Assembly (NCBI RefSeq): GCF_900103325.1
Contig: NZ_FMXM01000020.1
Location: 1 to 64,000 of the forward strand
Reading direction: 5' to 3'
Origin: Mesorhizobium qingshengii
GTDB lineage: Bacteria > Pseudomonadota > Alphaproteobacteria > Rhizobiales > Rhizobiaceae
DNA: 64,000 bases
The notes below the pieces were generated by a model, which saw only the letters and a program-made list of their open reading frames with translations, was not told the origin of the DNA and did no database searches. Both the position numbers and the translations under genes were made by a program. Below are positions 37,007-45,552 of this stretch, in pieces; within the stretch, counting starts at the first letter, position 1; every line of letters begins with the position of its first letter.

Positions 37007-38821
37007 TTATTGCCGCTTGTATTCCCGTACCGGCGATCTTGTCCCGTCGGTGTAGGTGACTTGCACCGACATCGATTTCACGCTGTCGGCGACCTTGAAG
37101 TAGGGCTGGTAGTCGTAAGGGATGGCGTAGGGGTCCTTCTTGTCGCAAGCCGGCATCTTGATCTCCTTGTCGAGTGCCGCGCCGTTCAGGCTGTAGTGCA
37201 CCTCCTTGATGGCGCAGCGGTAGGACAGCATCTGGGTGAAATAGACCAGCCCATGATTGCCGCTGGCATCGAAGGCGATCCACGATGTCCAGAACTGGTC
37301 GAGGATCTGCTTGTTGCCTTGCTGAAGGGCAGTCTCAGGGTCGAAGCGGATGTCGAACGGGCCGGTCTCGCGGCCCCTGATGTCGAGATATTTGATGGCG
37401 ATGGTGCCGGCCTGCGTGCTGTCGGGCAACTCGAAACTCGGATTGGGCATCGGCTTGCCCGTCGCCTGGTCGTTCATCGCCAGGAAGCCGGTGTCGGTGA
37501 ACGGCCCGCTATCGCCCATGCGCCAGGAAATACCGGTCGCCGGCTCCGGCAGCGAGATCGTCATCGACCAGCCCTGGTTGGAGCGCATCGGCGTCAGCGA
37601 CGGCACGAAGCGGGCGGGATCGAGCACGTCGCCAAGCGCGGCCAGCCGGCTGCGGCTGCGGTCCAGCCAGTCGGCGAGCTGGGTCTGGTCGACGAAATAT
37701 TTGAGCAGCCCGCCGTCCTTTTCATAGGAAACGAACTTGGTCAGCGCCCTGGCCTCGTTGCGCTTGTCGGCCAGCGTCTGGGCGCCGAGGCGGTCTTCGG
37801 AAAACTCCTGCGCCAAAAGGAAATAGCCAGGCGCGAAATCCGCATTGGCAGCGATGAAGGCGTTGAGCTTGTCGAGGCGCTGGGCGTCGTCGAACTGCAG
37901 GATGTGCACCAGCTTGATCGACAGCGCCTTGCCCTTGTCGGCGAGCGCACCGAACACCTCGCGAGCGCCGGTCTTGCCGTCCTGCACCCGAAGCAGCGTG
38001 GCAAAGCGCGTATAGGGGTCGATGGCGTCGACATCGAAGCCGGCGAAGGCGAGATAGGAGCGCCGCGCATTGAGCATGTCGCCCGATAATTCGTAGACGC
38101 GGGCATTGTGGTAGAACTCGTCCGGCCGCTTCGGCTCGGCGATGGCCCCGCCCTGCGCGGCAAGGGCGGCAAAACCCTTGGCGATGGTGTCGATCGAGGC
38201 CGCGATCTGCTCGGTCGTCGCCTGAAGCTTCTTGGTCTGCGCCTGCTGCTGAGCCTGGCCGGCGGCCAGCGTCTCGGTGGTCTGCTTGACCGCCTCGACG
38301 GTCTTTTGCGTCTCGGCCCCCTGCTGCGTCTGCTGCTGCTGGGTGGATGCGATCTCGTCGGTCTTCTTCGCCACCGTGTCGGTCGACTGCTTGACCTGTT
38401 CGACCGTCTTCTGCGTTTGCGTGACCGTCTGCTCGATCCTTGCCACCTTGGCGGAGACGATGCCCATCGACTGCTGTAGCCCGGCCACCGCTGGCACCAG
38501 GCTGGAGATCACCCCGTTCTGCGAATTGGTCTCTTTCTGCACGGCATAGACGCCGCCGGCAACAGCCGCCGCACTGGTGGCGAACACCAGCGCCGGCAGC
38601 GCCTTGGCCGCCAGCACCAGCCTGAGCACGATTGCAATGGCGATGATGACCGCCGCCACCGAGGCGACCAGCGCGATATAAGCGGCAAAAGGCGCCAGCG
38701 GATTGAGCACGTCGGAAACGGCACCGCTGACGAAAGCGACGCCGCCGGCCCATTTGCCGGTGCGGCTGAGTGATGCCTTGATAAGCGACGGCGCAGCGCC
38801 GCCAACCCCGATGTCCGCCAT
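37007..38821 (-). CDS. Membrane-anchored coiled-coil protein, unknown function
   Basis: This is a 604-residue protein. Two close hydrophobic segments lie near residues 45-95 (LAPFAAYIALVASVAAVIIA, then VFATSAAAVAGGVYAV). A long coiled coil of Gln/Thr/Lys-rich heptads follows (about 110-220, for example KSTDTVAKKTDEIASTQQQQ), like a chemoreceptor signalling stalk but without the conserved tip. A helical TPR-like part (YHNARVYELSGDMLNARRSY) and a beta-rich C-terminal region come next. ATG 38821 follows GGGGGACTGGGGA. I do not recognise the protein. Confidence 0.7.
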   Translation of the reverse strand: MADIGVGGAAPSLIKASLSRTGKWAGGVAFVSGAVSDVLNPLAPFAAYIALVASVAAVIIAIAIVLRLVLAAKALPALVFATSAAAVAGGVYAVQKETNSQNGVISSLVPAVAGLQQSMGIVSAKVARIEQTVTQTQKTVEQVKQSTDTVAKKTDEIASTQQQQTQQGAETQKTVEAVKQTTETLAAGQAQQQAQTKKLQATTEQIAASIDTIAKGFAALAAQGGAIAEPKRPDEFYHNARVYELSGDMLNARRSYLAFAGFDVDAIDPYTRFATLLRVQDGKTGAREVFGALADKGKALSIKLVHILQFDDAQRLDKLNAFIAANADFAPGYFLLAQEFSEDRLGAQTLADKRNEARALTKFVSYEKDGGLLKYFVDQTQLADWLDRSRSRLAALGDVLDPARFVPSLTPMRSNQGWSMTISLPEPATGISWRMGDSGPFTDTGFLAMNDQATGKPMPNPSFELPDSTQAGTIAIKYLDIRGRETGPFDIRFDPETALQQGNKQILDQFWTSWIAFDASGNHGLVYFTQMLSYRCAIKEVHYSLNGAALDKEIKMPACDKKDPYAIPYDYQPYFKVADSVKSMSVQVTYTDGTRSPVREYKRQ

Positions 38822-39207
38822 TCCCCAGTCCCCCAAGCCAGCCAATGCCGCGCCCCTTCCCACGGGAAACGCGGCTTTGGCAAGAAGGACAGGAAACAGG
38901 CGATTTCGGGGCGGGGTGTGCGGCAACATCCGAAGCCGGCGCCGCCCCTCATCCGCCTGCCGGCACCTTCTCCCCGTGAGGTACGGGAGAAGGGACTTGC
39001 TCCAACGCTGGCGACCCCCTCTCCCCGTTCTCACGGGGAGAGGGTAAGGGTGAGGGGCAGCGCCAATGCTGGGAGGTAACGACAAATCCGTTGCGGCCAG
39101 TTCAAAACCCAGGGGAATTGCCCTGAGACCGACATTAACCAAATGGACGCATCGAGCGCGTTAAGTTAGCTTCGCCTCATCTCAGCAACAGCATCGCCAG
39201 AACAGAC
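38822..39207. other. Intergenic region with repeat copy 3
   Basis: These 386 bases lie between two divergent genes. They hold one repeat element (38944-39062) and otherwise no gene that I can support. Promoters for both neighbours should be here; none is clear. Confidence 0.55.
38944..39062. repeat. Palindromic intergenic repeat (RIME-like), copy 3
   Basis: The element starts GCCCCTCATCCGCCTGCCGG and ends GGGTGAGGGGCAGC, with inner hairpins CTTCTCCCCGT/ACGGGAGAAG and CCTCTCCCCGT/ACGGGGAGAGG. It is the same family as copies 1 and 2. Confidence 0.75.
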
Positions 39208-40107
39208 TTGCCCTTGTCCAACCCGCGTCCCCTTCCGCTCATCCAGAGATTTGTCGCGGCCCTCGGCCTGTTGCTGCTGCTTGCCGCCTGCACCACCACG
39301 ACGCCGCCGGATGCGGTGCTGGCGGTGCCGGCGGCGCCGCAGAAATATGCCGCGATCGTCGTCGACGCCAAGACCGGCAAGCAGCTGTTCGAGGTCAACT
39401 CGACGGCGCAGCGCTATCCGGCGTCGCTGACCAAGATGATGACGCTCTATCTCCTGTTCGAGGCGCTGGAGAGCGGCCGCGTCACCAAGCAGACGCAGAT
39501 CCCGGTTTCGGACCATGCCGCCTCGCAGCCGCCGACCAAGATGCGCTTCCGGCGCGGCGAGACCATCGATGTCGATTCGGCGATCCGCGCCATCGTCGTC
39601 AAATCGGCCAATGACGTTGCCGTGGCGATCGGCGAATATCTCGGCGGCTCGGAGGATCAGTTCGCCGCCATGATGACCGCCAAGGCGCGCCAGATCGGCA
39701 TGACCAGCACCACCTTCCGCAATGCGTCGGGCCTGCCCGACGACGGCCAGATGACCACGGCGCGCGACATGGCGGTGCTCGGCATGGCGCTGCATTCGCG
39801 CTTCCCGCAGCAGTTCCACTATTTCTCCGAAAGCGACTTCATGTTCCGCGGCAGGCTGGTGCGCGGCCACAACGACATGCTCGGCCGGGTGCGCGGCGTC
39901 GACGGCATCAAGACCGGCTACATCAGGGCCTCCGGTTTCAACATCGTCACCTCCTACAACGCCGACGGCCACCAGCTGATCGTGGTGGTGATGGGTGCCG
40001 ACAGCGCGCGCCAGCGCAACGACCATGTCGAGGCGCTGATCCAGCGCAGCCTGTCGCCGACGGTTGCCGACACCAAGACAAGGCTGATGTTCGCCGAGCA
40101 GCAATAG
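39208..40107 (+). CDS. D-alanyl-D-alanine carboxypeptidase (S11), lipoprotein type
   Basis: This is a 299-residue penicillin-binding protein that trims the terminal D-Ala of peptidoglycan peptides. All three active-site motifs are visible: SLTK (in YPASLTKMM), SAN (VKSANDVAV) and KTG (GIKTGYIRAS). The N-terminus has a lipobox-like LLAAC near residue 28, so it may be lipid-anchored rather than tail-anchored. No ATG lies upstream in frame; the start is TTG 39208 or TTG 39214, with no good ribosome site, so the start is uncertain. Confidence 0.87.
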   Translation: MPLSNPRPLPLIQRFVAALGLLLLLAACTTTTPPDAVLAVPAAPQKYAAIVVDAKTGKQLFEVNSTAQRYPASLTKMMTLYLLFEALESGRVTKQTQIPVSDHAASQPPTKMRFRRGETIDVDSAIRAIVVKSANDVAVAIGEYLGGSEDQFAAMMTAKARQIGMTSTTFRNASGLPDDGQMTTARDMAVLGMALHSRFPQQFHYFSESDFMFRGRLVRGHNDMLGRVRGVDGIKTGYIRASGFNIVTSYNADGHQLIVVVMGADSARQRNDHVEALIQRSLSPTVADTKTRLMFAEQQ

Positions 40108-40317
40108 GGGGGCAGCAGGGAGGCTTCGGCTAATCTTGAATGTCTCTGATTGTCCACGCAATGAGCCCGCTAAGGCCAGCGGCCACAGCAGCCAGAGCAT
40201 CGCCCCTCCGATTGATCAAAATTGCTTGTCCCGGTATGCGAAATCCGCTGTCGCGCTGGCTATGCGCCGCCACCTCTGCTTATCGTCCTTCGCAGCGCGA
40301 CAGCAGGAGCCCGCACC

Positions 40318-41244
40318 ATGAGCACCATCCCCAAGGCGCCCGAGCAGCAAGCGGCGGACAGTCAGAACGACAGTGGCGGCGAATATTTCGAGGCGCCCAC
40401 CATCGGGGAGCACGACGCGGATCAGAATTCGGACGAGCAGCTCGAAACGCCCGACGTGCCGGACTCGGAGCCGGCCAGTCCAGGCGCGTCACGCGGCAAG
40501 CCCAAGAAGAAACCGTCGGCGATATCGGGCCGGAAATTCCGCAAGCGCGATCTGGTGCGCATCGACAATCTGCGCCCGAGCCTCGCCGACCGCATCCGCG
40601 CCGATCACCCGGACCTGCCGGCCGGCGCCCGCATCAGCCGCGCCGAGCTCGGCCGCTACCGCATGCGCTACATGGAGGAGTTGCTGCAGCAGGAGCATGG
40701 CGAATTCTCCGAGCTCGACCGGCAGGTGGTCGAAAGCATCGCCAGGCAGGACACCATTTCCGAAAACTCGGAGGAGGAGTTCGAGGAGCACAGGACCTTC
40801 GCCGACCGCGTCTCTGACAACATGGCGGCCTTTGGCGGCAGCTGGTGGTTCCTGATTTCGTTCGGAAGCGTGCTTCTGGTGTGGATAGGCATCAACCTGA
40901 TCGCCGGCATGCGCGCCGCCTTCGATCCCTATCCCTTCATCCTGCTCAACCTGCTGCTCTCGTGCATTGCCGCCATCCAGGCGCCGATCATCATGATGAG
41001 CCAGAAGCGCCAGGAGACCAAGGACCGCCTGCGCTCCTTCAACGACTACCGGGTCAACCTCAAGGCCGAGCTGGAAGTGCGCCATTTGCACGAAAAGCTC
41101 GACTACCTCATCTCGCGCCAATGGACGCGGCTGGCCGAAATGCAGCAGATGCAACTCGACGCCATGCACGAACTGACCGGCGCCAAGAAGCCCAAGCGCG
41201 CGCCACGCCGGCGGCGGACGGTGCGGAGCGAGGCGGGGCAGTAG
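40318..41244 (+). CDS. DUF1003 membrane protein
   Basis: This is a 308-residue protein. The acidic, low-complexity N-terminus covers about 70 residues. The DUF1003 core has two membrane segments (FGGSWWFLISFGSVLLVWIG and FILLNLLLSCIAAIQAPIIM) followed by the family motif MSQKRQETKDRLR. A helical segment and a basic tail (KKPKRAPRRRR) end it. AGGAG lies eight bases before ATG 40318. The function of the family is unknown. Confidence 0.88.
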   Translation: MSTIPKAPEQQAADSQNDSGGEYFEAPTIGEHDADQNSDEQLETPDVPDSEPASPGASRGKPKKKPSAISGRKFRKRDLVRIDNLRPSLADRIRADHPDLPAGARISRAELGRYRMRYMEELLQQEHGEFSELDRQVVESIARQDTISENSEEEFEEHRTFADRVSDNMAAFGGSWWFLISFGSVLLVWIGINLIAGMRAAFDPYPFILLNLLLSCIAAIQAPIIMMSQKRQETKDRLRSFNDYRVNLKAELEVRHLHEKLDYLISRQWTRLAEMQQMQLDAMHELTGAKKPKRAPRRRRTVRSEAGQ

Positions 41245-41356
41245 GTTGTGCACGCGCCGCCAATCTCCAATTGCCCGTTGAAGCCCGCCCCGGCTTCGGC
41301 TAAGAAGCCGTGACTTGCCGGTTCACCGGCTGGTTCGTTTTCCGGATCGCCGGGAA

Positions 41357-41433
<77 letters not shown>

Positions 41434-41456
41434 ACCTCCAAAGGTCCATTCTGGAC

Positions 41457-42722
41457 ACATGGGTTACGGTTTATAGCGGAGACATGGGTAACACTTTTGG
41501 CCCGAAGGGGTTTTGGAGTGGTTCGAGCCTGCATGTCTCGTCATCGAAATATCCCAAATCATAATCCATGAAGCTGGCCAACCAGATGTGGTCCTCGACC
41601 TGTTTGATGCCGACGGTCTGGCCGGCGAAGACGAGGCTGAGGTTGATCTTCTTGCGATTGTAGCAGATGCGGCCGCAGGTGGTGACGGTGACGGCCTTGT
41701 CGTGAAACGGATAATCGAGATCGGGCAGGCCGGCATAGGGTCGCGTTGAGGGTGCGTAACGCTCTGCCGGGCAGGCCATGTCGAGCGCCTGATGCGGGCG
41801 TTCTGAGTTGAACTCGTCGATGAAGTCATCGAACCTGGCCTGCTGCTGAAGAAAGTTGGCGCCTGCCGGTTTGGTGGTCTCCTTCTTCAAGGTGAGATGC
41901 ATGCGCTCATGGCGCCCGTTCTGCTGCGGACAGCCCGGCTTGATGCGCTCGATGTCGATGCCCAGGCGCAGCCACCAGACCGACAGCTTGCTGAGATTGA
42001 ACAGAGCGTTAGGGCTTGCGAAGGGCACGCCATTGTCGGTCCTGATCGCGCTCGGCAGGCCGAACTCCTTGAATACGCTCTCGAACACGGTGAAGGCATA
42101 GGCTTCCTTGGTGGTCGAGAGCGCCTCGCAGGCGATCAGATAGCGGCTGGCAAAGTCGGTTATGGTCAGCGGATAGCAATAGCGCCGATCGGCGAGCATG
42201 AACTCACCCTTGTAATCGGCGCACCACAGATCATTGGGGCGACAGCCCTTTGAAAGTGGTGTTCCCGTCGCCCGGTTGCGCCGCCGCTTGCGATGCTCGA
42301 CCATCCCGTACCGGTCGAGCACCGCATGCACCGTCGAGATCGCAGGCCTGTGCACATCGGGATACAGCCGGGCCAGCCGCTCGCGTATCTTCGGCGCGCC
42401 CCAGTTCGGCTTGTCCTGCTTCAGGCGCACAATCAGCTTCTCGATTTGAAACGGAAGCTGATTGGCGTGGCGGTAGGGTCGGCGCGACCGGTCCGTCAGC
42501 CCTTCCAGGCCGCTGTCGTTGTAGCGGGTGAGGATCTTGTAGCCGGTCTTGCGCGAGATATCGAACTCCCGGCAAAGCACGGCCATCTTCTCGCCGTCCA
42601 GCAGCCGGGCGACAAACTTCAGCCGCTCGTCCATCACGTTACACTCCTTCCAAGGCACCTTGCTCTCCTTGCAAAGGGCCAAAAGTGTAACCCATCTATC
42701 CGGAATGAACTGTCACCCATCT
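41457..42722 (-). mobile_element. IS481-family insertion sequence
   Basis: A single-gene element. Each end carries two copies of ATGGGTnAC facing inward: on the left at 41459-41467 and 41484-41492, on the right at 42687-42695 and 42712-42720 on the other strand. After the inner copy both ends read ACACTTTTGG. The transposase stop codon lies inside the left repeat. The left end is about 24 bases from the tRNA-Arg 3' end. Exact edges and target duplication are not clear. Confidence 0.75.
41471..42634 (-). CDS. IS481-family transposase
   Basis: This is a 387-residue DDE transposase of the integrase-core type. The N-terminal helix-turn-helix reads MAVLCREFDISRKTGYKILT. The catalytic acids are Asp in WCADYKGEF, Asp in IRTDNGVPFA and Glu in NGRHERMHLTLKKE. 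The C-terminal segment FNSERPHQALDM is typical. AAGGAG before ATG 42634 supports that start over the upstream TTG and GTG. The frame is intact. Confidence 0.92.
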   Translation of the reverse strand: MDERLKFVARLLDGEKMAVLCREFDISRKTGYKILTRYNDSGLEGLTDRSRRPYRHANQLPFQIEKLIVRLKQDKPNWGAPKIRERLARLYPDVHRPAISTVHAVLDRYGMVEHRKRRRNRATGTPLSKGCRPNDLWCADYKGEFMLADRRYCYPLTITDFASRYLIACEALSTTKEAYAFTVFESVFKEFGLPSAIRTDNGVPFASPNALFNLSKLSVWWLRLGIDIERIKPGCPQQNGRHERMHLTLKKETTKPAGANFLQQQARFDDFIDEFNSERPHQALDMACPAERYAPSTRPYAGLPDLDYPFHDKAVTVTTCGRICYNRKKINLSLVFAGQTVGIKQVEDHIWLASFMDYDLGYFDDETCRLEPLQNPFGPKVLPMSPL

Positions 42723-42752
42723 CTCGGGAAGGGCACAAACAGTCAATTTGCG

Positions 42753-43880
42753 TTAGCTAGCCACCGCCCTAACTGACTCCCGCTCCACCAGCGGGCACTC
42801 CAGCTTGGTGATCGGATAGCGCCCCCGTCCAGGCGGTGCCGGCGCCTCGAGCTGCTCGATCGCCCATTGGCCCATCGCCATGTGCGGCAGGATCGAGGTT
42901 GTCAGCGGCGGAAACAGATGCCGGGCGATTTCCTCGTCGTCGTAGCCGACGACGGAAATGTCCTGCGGGATGTGCAGGCCGGCTTCCTTCAGCGCTTCGT
43001 AGCAGCCGATCGCGGTGCGGTCGTTCTGGCAGAAGATCGCGGTCGGGCGGTCCTTCAGCGCCAAGAGCTTGACGGTCGCGGCATAGCCGGCGCTGGCCGA
43101 CCAGTCGCCCTCGACCACAAGTTCGGGATCGAACGGGATGTCGGCGGTGGCGAGCGCCCGGCGGTAGCCCTTCAGCCGGTCCTGTGCCGCCTGCATCCAG
43201 GGCTCGCCGGTGATGGTCGCGATGCGGCGGTGGCCGTGGCTGATCAGGTGGCGGGTTGAGCTCTGGCCGCCGGCGATCTCGCTCGGCACCACGGCGGGAA
43301 AGGCGTAGTCCGATGTGTAGCAGTTGAGCAGGATCACCGGGATGTCGAGGCCGTAGAGATAGTCGGGCGCCGTGATCTCGCGGGTGAAGATGGTCATGTA
43401 GATCAGCGCCGAAATGCCCCGCTTGGTCAGCGCCGCGATGGCGCGCGGCTCCATGACGGCGTCGCCCATGGTCTGCGCCACCAAGAGCACGTTGCCGGCA
43501 TTCCACGAGGCCTGGCGCGCGCCCTCGATGGCGACCACCGCCTCGGGGCTGGTGGCGAGCTGGTCGACGACGAAGCCGATCACCCCGTCAAGCCCTTCGA
43601 AGGCGGATCCCTCGAAGGCGGGGACAGGGCCGCGCAGGGCGGAAAAGGTCGGCGGCGCATAGCCGAGCGCACGCGCGGCCTCGATCACCCGCTCGCGCGT
43701 CTGCTGCGACAGCCTGATGCCGGGCGAATTGTTGAGCACGAAGGAAACGGTCGCCTGCGAGCAGCCGGCGGCCCTGGCGATGTCGGTCATGGTAACGCGA
43801 CCCCTGGCGCTCTTGGCCGGCGCCTTGCGGCGCCTAGCCGTATCGAGGGTCGGACCGTCCGTATCCCTGGTCTCGCTCAT
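42753..43880 (-). CDS. LacI-family regulator
   Basis: This is a 375-residue regulator. The DNA-binding domain is VTMTDIARAAGCSQATVSFVLN near residues 29-50, after a basic 28-residue extension. The ligand-binding domain is the periplasmic-binding-protein fold (GDWSASAGYAATVKLLA, IFCQNDRTAIGCYEALKEAG). It is divergent from the first ribose-type transporter and probably represses it. An IS481 element ends just past its 3' end. Confidence 0.9.
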   Translation of the reverse strand: MSETRDTDGPTLDTARRRKAPAKSARGRVTMTDIARAAGCSQATVSFVLNNSPGIRLSQQTRERVIEAARALGYAPPTFSALRGPVPAFEGSAFEGLDGVIGFVVDQLATSPEAVVAIEGARQASWNAGNVLLVAQTMGDAVMEPRAIAALTKRGISALIYMTIFTREITAPDYLYGLDIPVILLNCYTSDYAFPAVVPSEIAGGQSSTRHLISHGHRRIATITGEPWMQAAQDRLKGYRRALATADIPFDPELVVEGDWSASAGYAATVKLLALKDRPTAIFCQNDRTAIGCYEALKEAGLHIPQDISVVGYDDEEIARHLFPPLTTSILPHMAMGQWAIEQLEAPAPPGRGRYPITKLECPLVERESVRAVAS

Positions 43881-44477
43881 GTCACTCGTGTCCCCAATCC
43901 CCGGCCTGTCTAGCGGCAGCCTGCCGGGCCGACAAGATGGTGCGGTGTCGCCGACTTATAGAAAGTGGCCGCCATCGTTTATATCTATTATCAGCCTTAA
44001 GGCCCATTTGTCATTCGGTTCCGGATGCCCCGGGAACACAAAGACCGCAAGGCTCGAGCTTCAGTATGGCCAAGGCAGCAGTTCGTCGGCAAATCCGCGA
44101 TGGCATCGCAACGATGCGTCCGGATATGTCCGGAACTAATACTGTTTACTAATACAAAAATGCGCTGTACCGTCAATCCATCACGCCCGGCCCTATCGGT
44201 CCAGGCGTGATGGAAGTGTGCATGGATGGCCCGATGGCGAGCGGATCATACCGCCGCGAGCTCTGTCTCGGACATGTGATATGTCAGACAAATCGGACTA
44301 TTTACGAACGATGGATGAGTCTCTAAAGTCCATGATCGTGGCTGGAACGACGCCATTCTTTCGTTGCCGGGGAACCCCTTGAGGAGGAGGGCGTCCAGGC
44401 CGCAGACGGCAAAAATGCAAAATCAGGTCAGTGCAAGATCGGTCAGTCGAACGACTGAGCCAAAAGGGAGGTTGAAC
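43881..44477. other. 597-bp divergent control region, lacI / transporter 1
   Basis: No gene that I can support lies here; the GC content drops in places. It holds an inverted repeat with perfect 10-bp arms (CCATCACGCC at 44178-44187, GGCGTGATGG at 44204-44213), a short dyad GACATnnnnnATGTC at 44271-44285, and the 14-mer ATCTATTATCAGCC (43983-43996), which recurs exactly at 56109-56122 beside a putative GntR box. These are operator candidates. Confidence 0.55.
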
Positions 44478-45440
44478 ATGAAATCCTTGATACGAAATGC
44501 ATCCGTAGCCGCCGCGGCGCTGCTGCTCGGCCTGTCGGCGACGGCAATCGCGCGCGCCGACGACAAGCCGACCCTGGCCTTCGTCGTCAACGGCGCTTCC
44601 GATTTCTGGAAGGCCGCCGAAGCCGGCGTCAAGAAGGCGCAAGGCGAACTGCCGGACTACAATCTCGAGCTCAAATATCCCGAGCAGTCCTCGGTCGCCA
44701 TCCAGCAGCGGCTGATGGACGATCTGGTGACGGCCGGCGTGAAGGGCATCATGGTTTCCGCCGTCGATCCGAAGACCTCCACCGATGGTCTCAACAAGAT
44801 CGCCTCGGAAACGGCGCTGTTCACCACCGACAGCGACGCCCCGCAGACCAAGCGCGTCGCCTATATCGGCTCGTCCAACGTCGATGCCGGCAAGCAGGCG
44901 GCCGAGATCGCCAAGAAGGCGATGCCCAATGGCGGCAAGTGCCTCGGCTTCGTCGGCCTGCTCGGCGCCGACAATGCCAAGGAGCGCATCCAGGGCATGA
45001 AGGACGGTCTGGCCGGCACCAAGATCGAGCTGGTCGACGTGCGCGGCGACGACATCGACCAGGCACGCGCCAAGAAGAACGTCGAGGACGCGCTGGTCGC
45101 CAGCCCCGACGTCACCTGCATGGTCGGCTTCTACTCCTACAACACGCCGCGCATCTATGAAGCGCTGCGCGACGCCGGCAAGCTCGGCTCGATCACCGTT
45201 GTCGGCTTCGATGACGATCCGATCACGCTGGGCGGCGTCAAGGAAGGCACGGTTGCCGCGACCGTCGTGCAGCAGCCCTTCGAATGGGCCTATCAGGGCA
45301 TGAAGCTGATGGCCGCCTATCTCAAGGGCGACAAGTCGGGCATCCCGGCCAACGGCCTCATCATCATCCCGACCAAGATCATCGGCAAGGATGACGTCGA
45401 CGCCTATGCCGCCAATCTGAAGGCGATGTCTGGAAACTGA
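44478..45440 (+). CDS. Ribose-type ABC transporter, substrate-binding protein
   Basis: This is a 320-residue periplasmic receptor of the RbsB class. A signal peptide covers residues 1-27 (cleavage after ARA). The mature chain has the typical repeated binding-protein fold (FVVNGASDFWKAAEAGVKKA, VGFDDDPITLGGVKEGTVAA). GGGAGG six bases before ATG 44478 settles the start; the longer frame is discarded. It opens the first ribose-type transporter operon. The ligand is unknown. Confidence 0.92.
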   Translation: MKSLIRNASVAAAALLLGLSATAIARADDKPTLAFVVNGASDFWKAAEAGVKKAQGELPDYNLELKYPEQSSVAIQQRLMDDLVTAGVKGIMVSAVDPKTSTDGLNKIASETALFTTDSDAPQTKRVAYIGSSNVDAGKQAAEIAKKAMPNGGKCLGFVGLLGADNAKERIQGMKDGLAGTKIELVDVRGDDIDQARAKKNVEDALVASPDVTCMVGFYSYNTPRIYEALRDAGKLGSITVVGFDDDPITLGGVKEGTVAATVVQQPFEWAYQGMKLMAAYLKGDKSGIPANGLIIIPTKIIGKDDVDAYAANLKAMSGN

Positions 45441-45454
45441 GACAACAGGCAGTT

Positions 45455-45484
45455 CAGCCGGCTCAACTTCGCTTGGGCCGGCTG
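45455..45484 (+). promoter_or_regulatory. Stem-loop between binding protein and ATPase genes
   Basis: A 12-bp stem with one G-T pair (CAGCCGGCTCAA at 45455-45466, TTGGGCCGGCTG at 45473-45484) closes a 6-base loop. No T-tract follows. Same position logic as the hairpins at 5789 and 17243. Confidence 0.65.
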
Positions 45485-45552
45485 CTCGCATTGACGAACC
45501 GGGCGCGGATCGTCAGTCTGCGGGGAGGCCGGCCCGCTAACTGCTGTCAGGC

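Noticed and set aside
39166..40200. A 344-codon minus-strand frame
   Set aside because: Antisense to the D,D-carboxypeptidase, which keeps all three active-site motifs.
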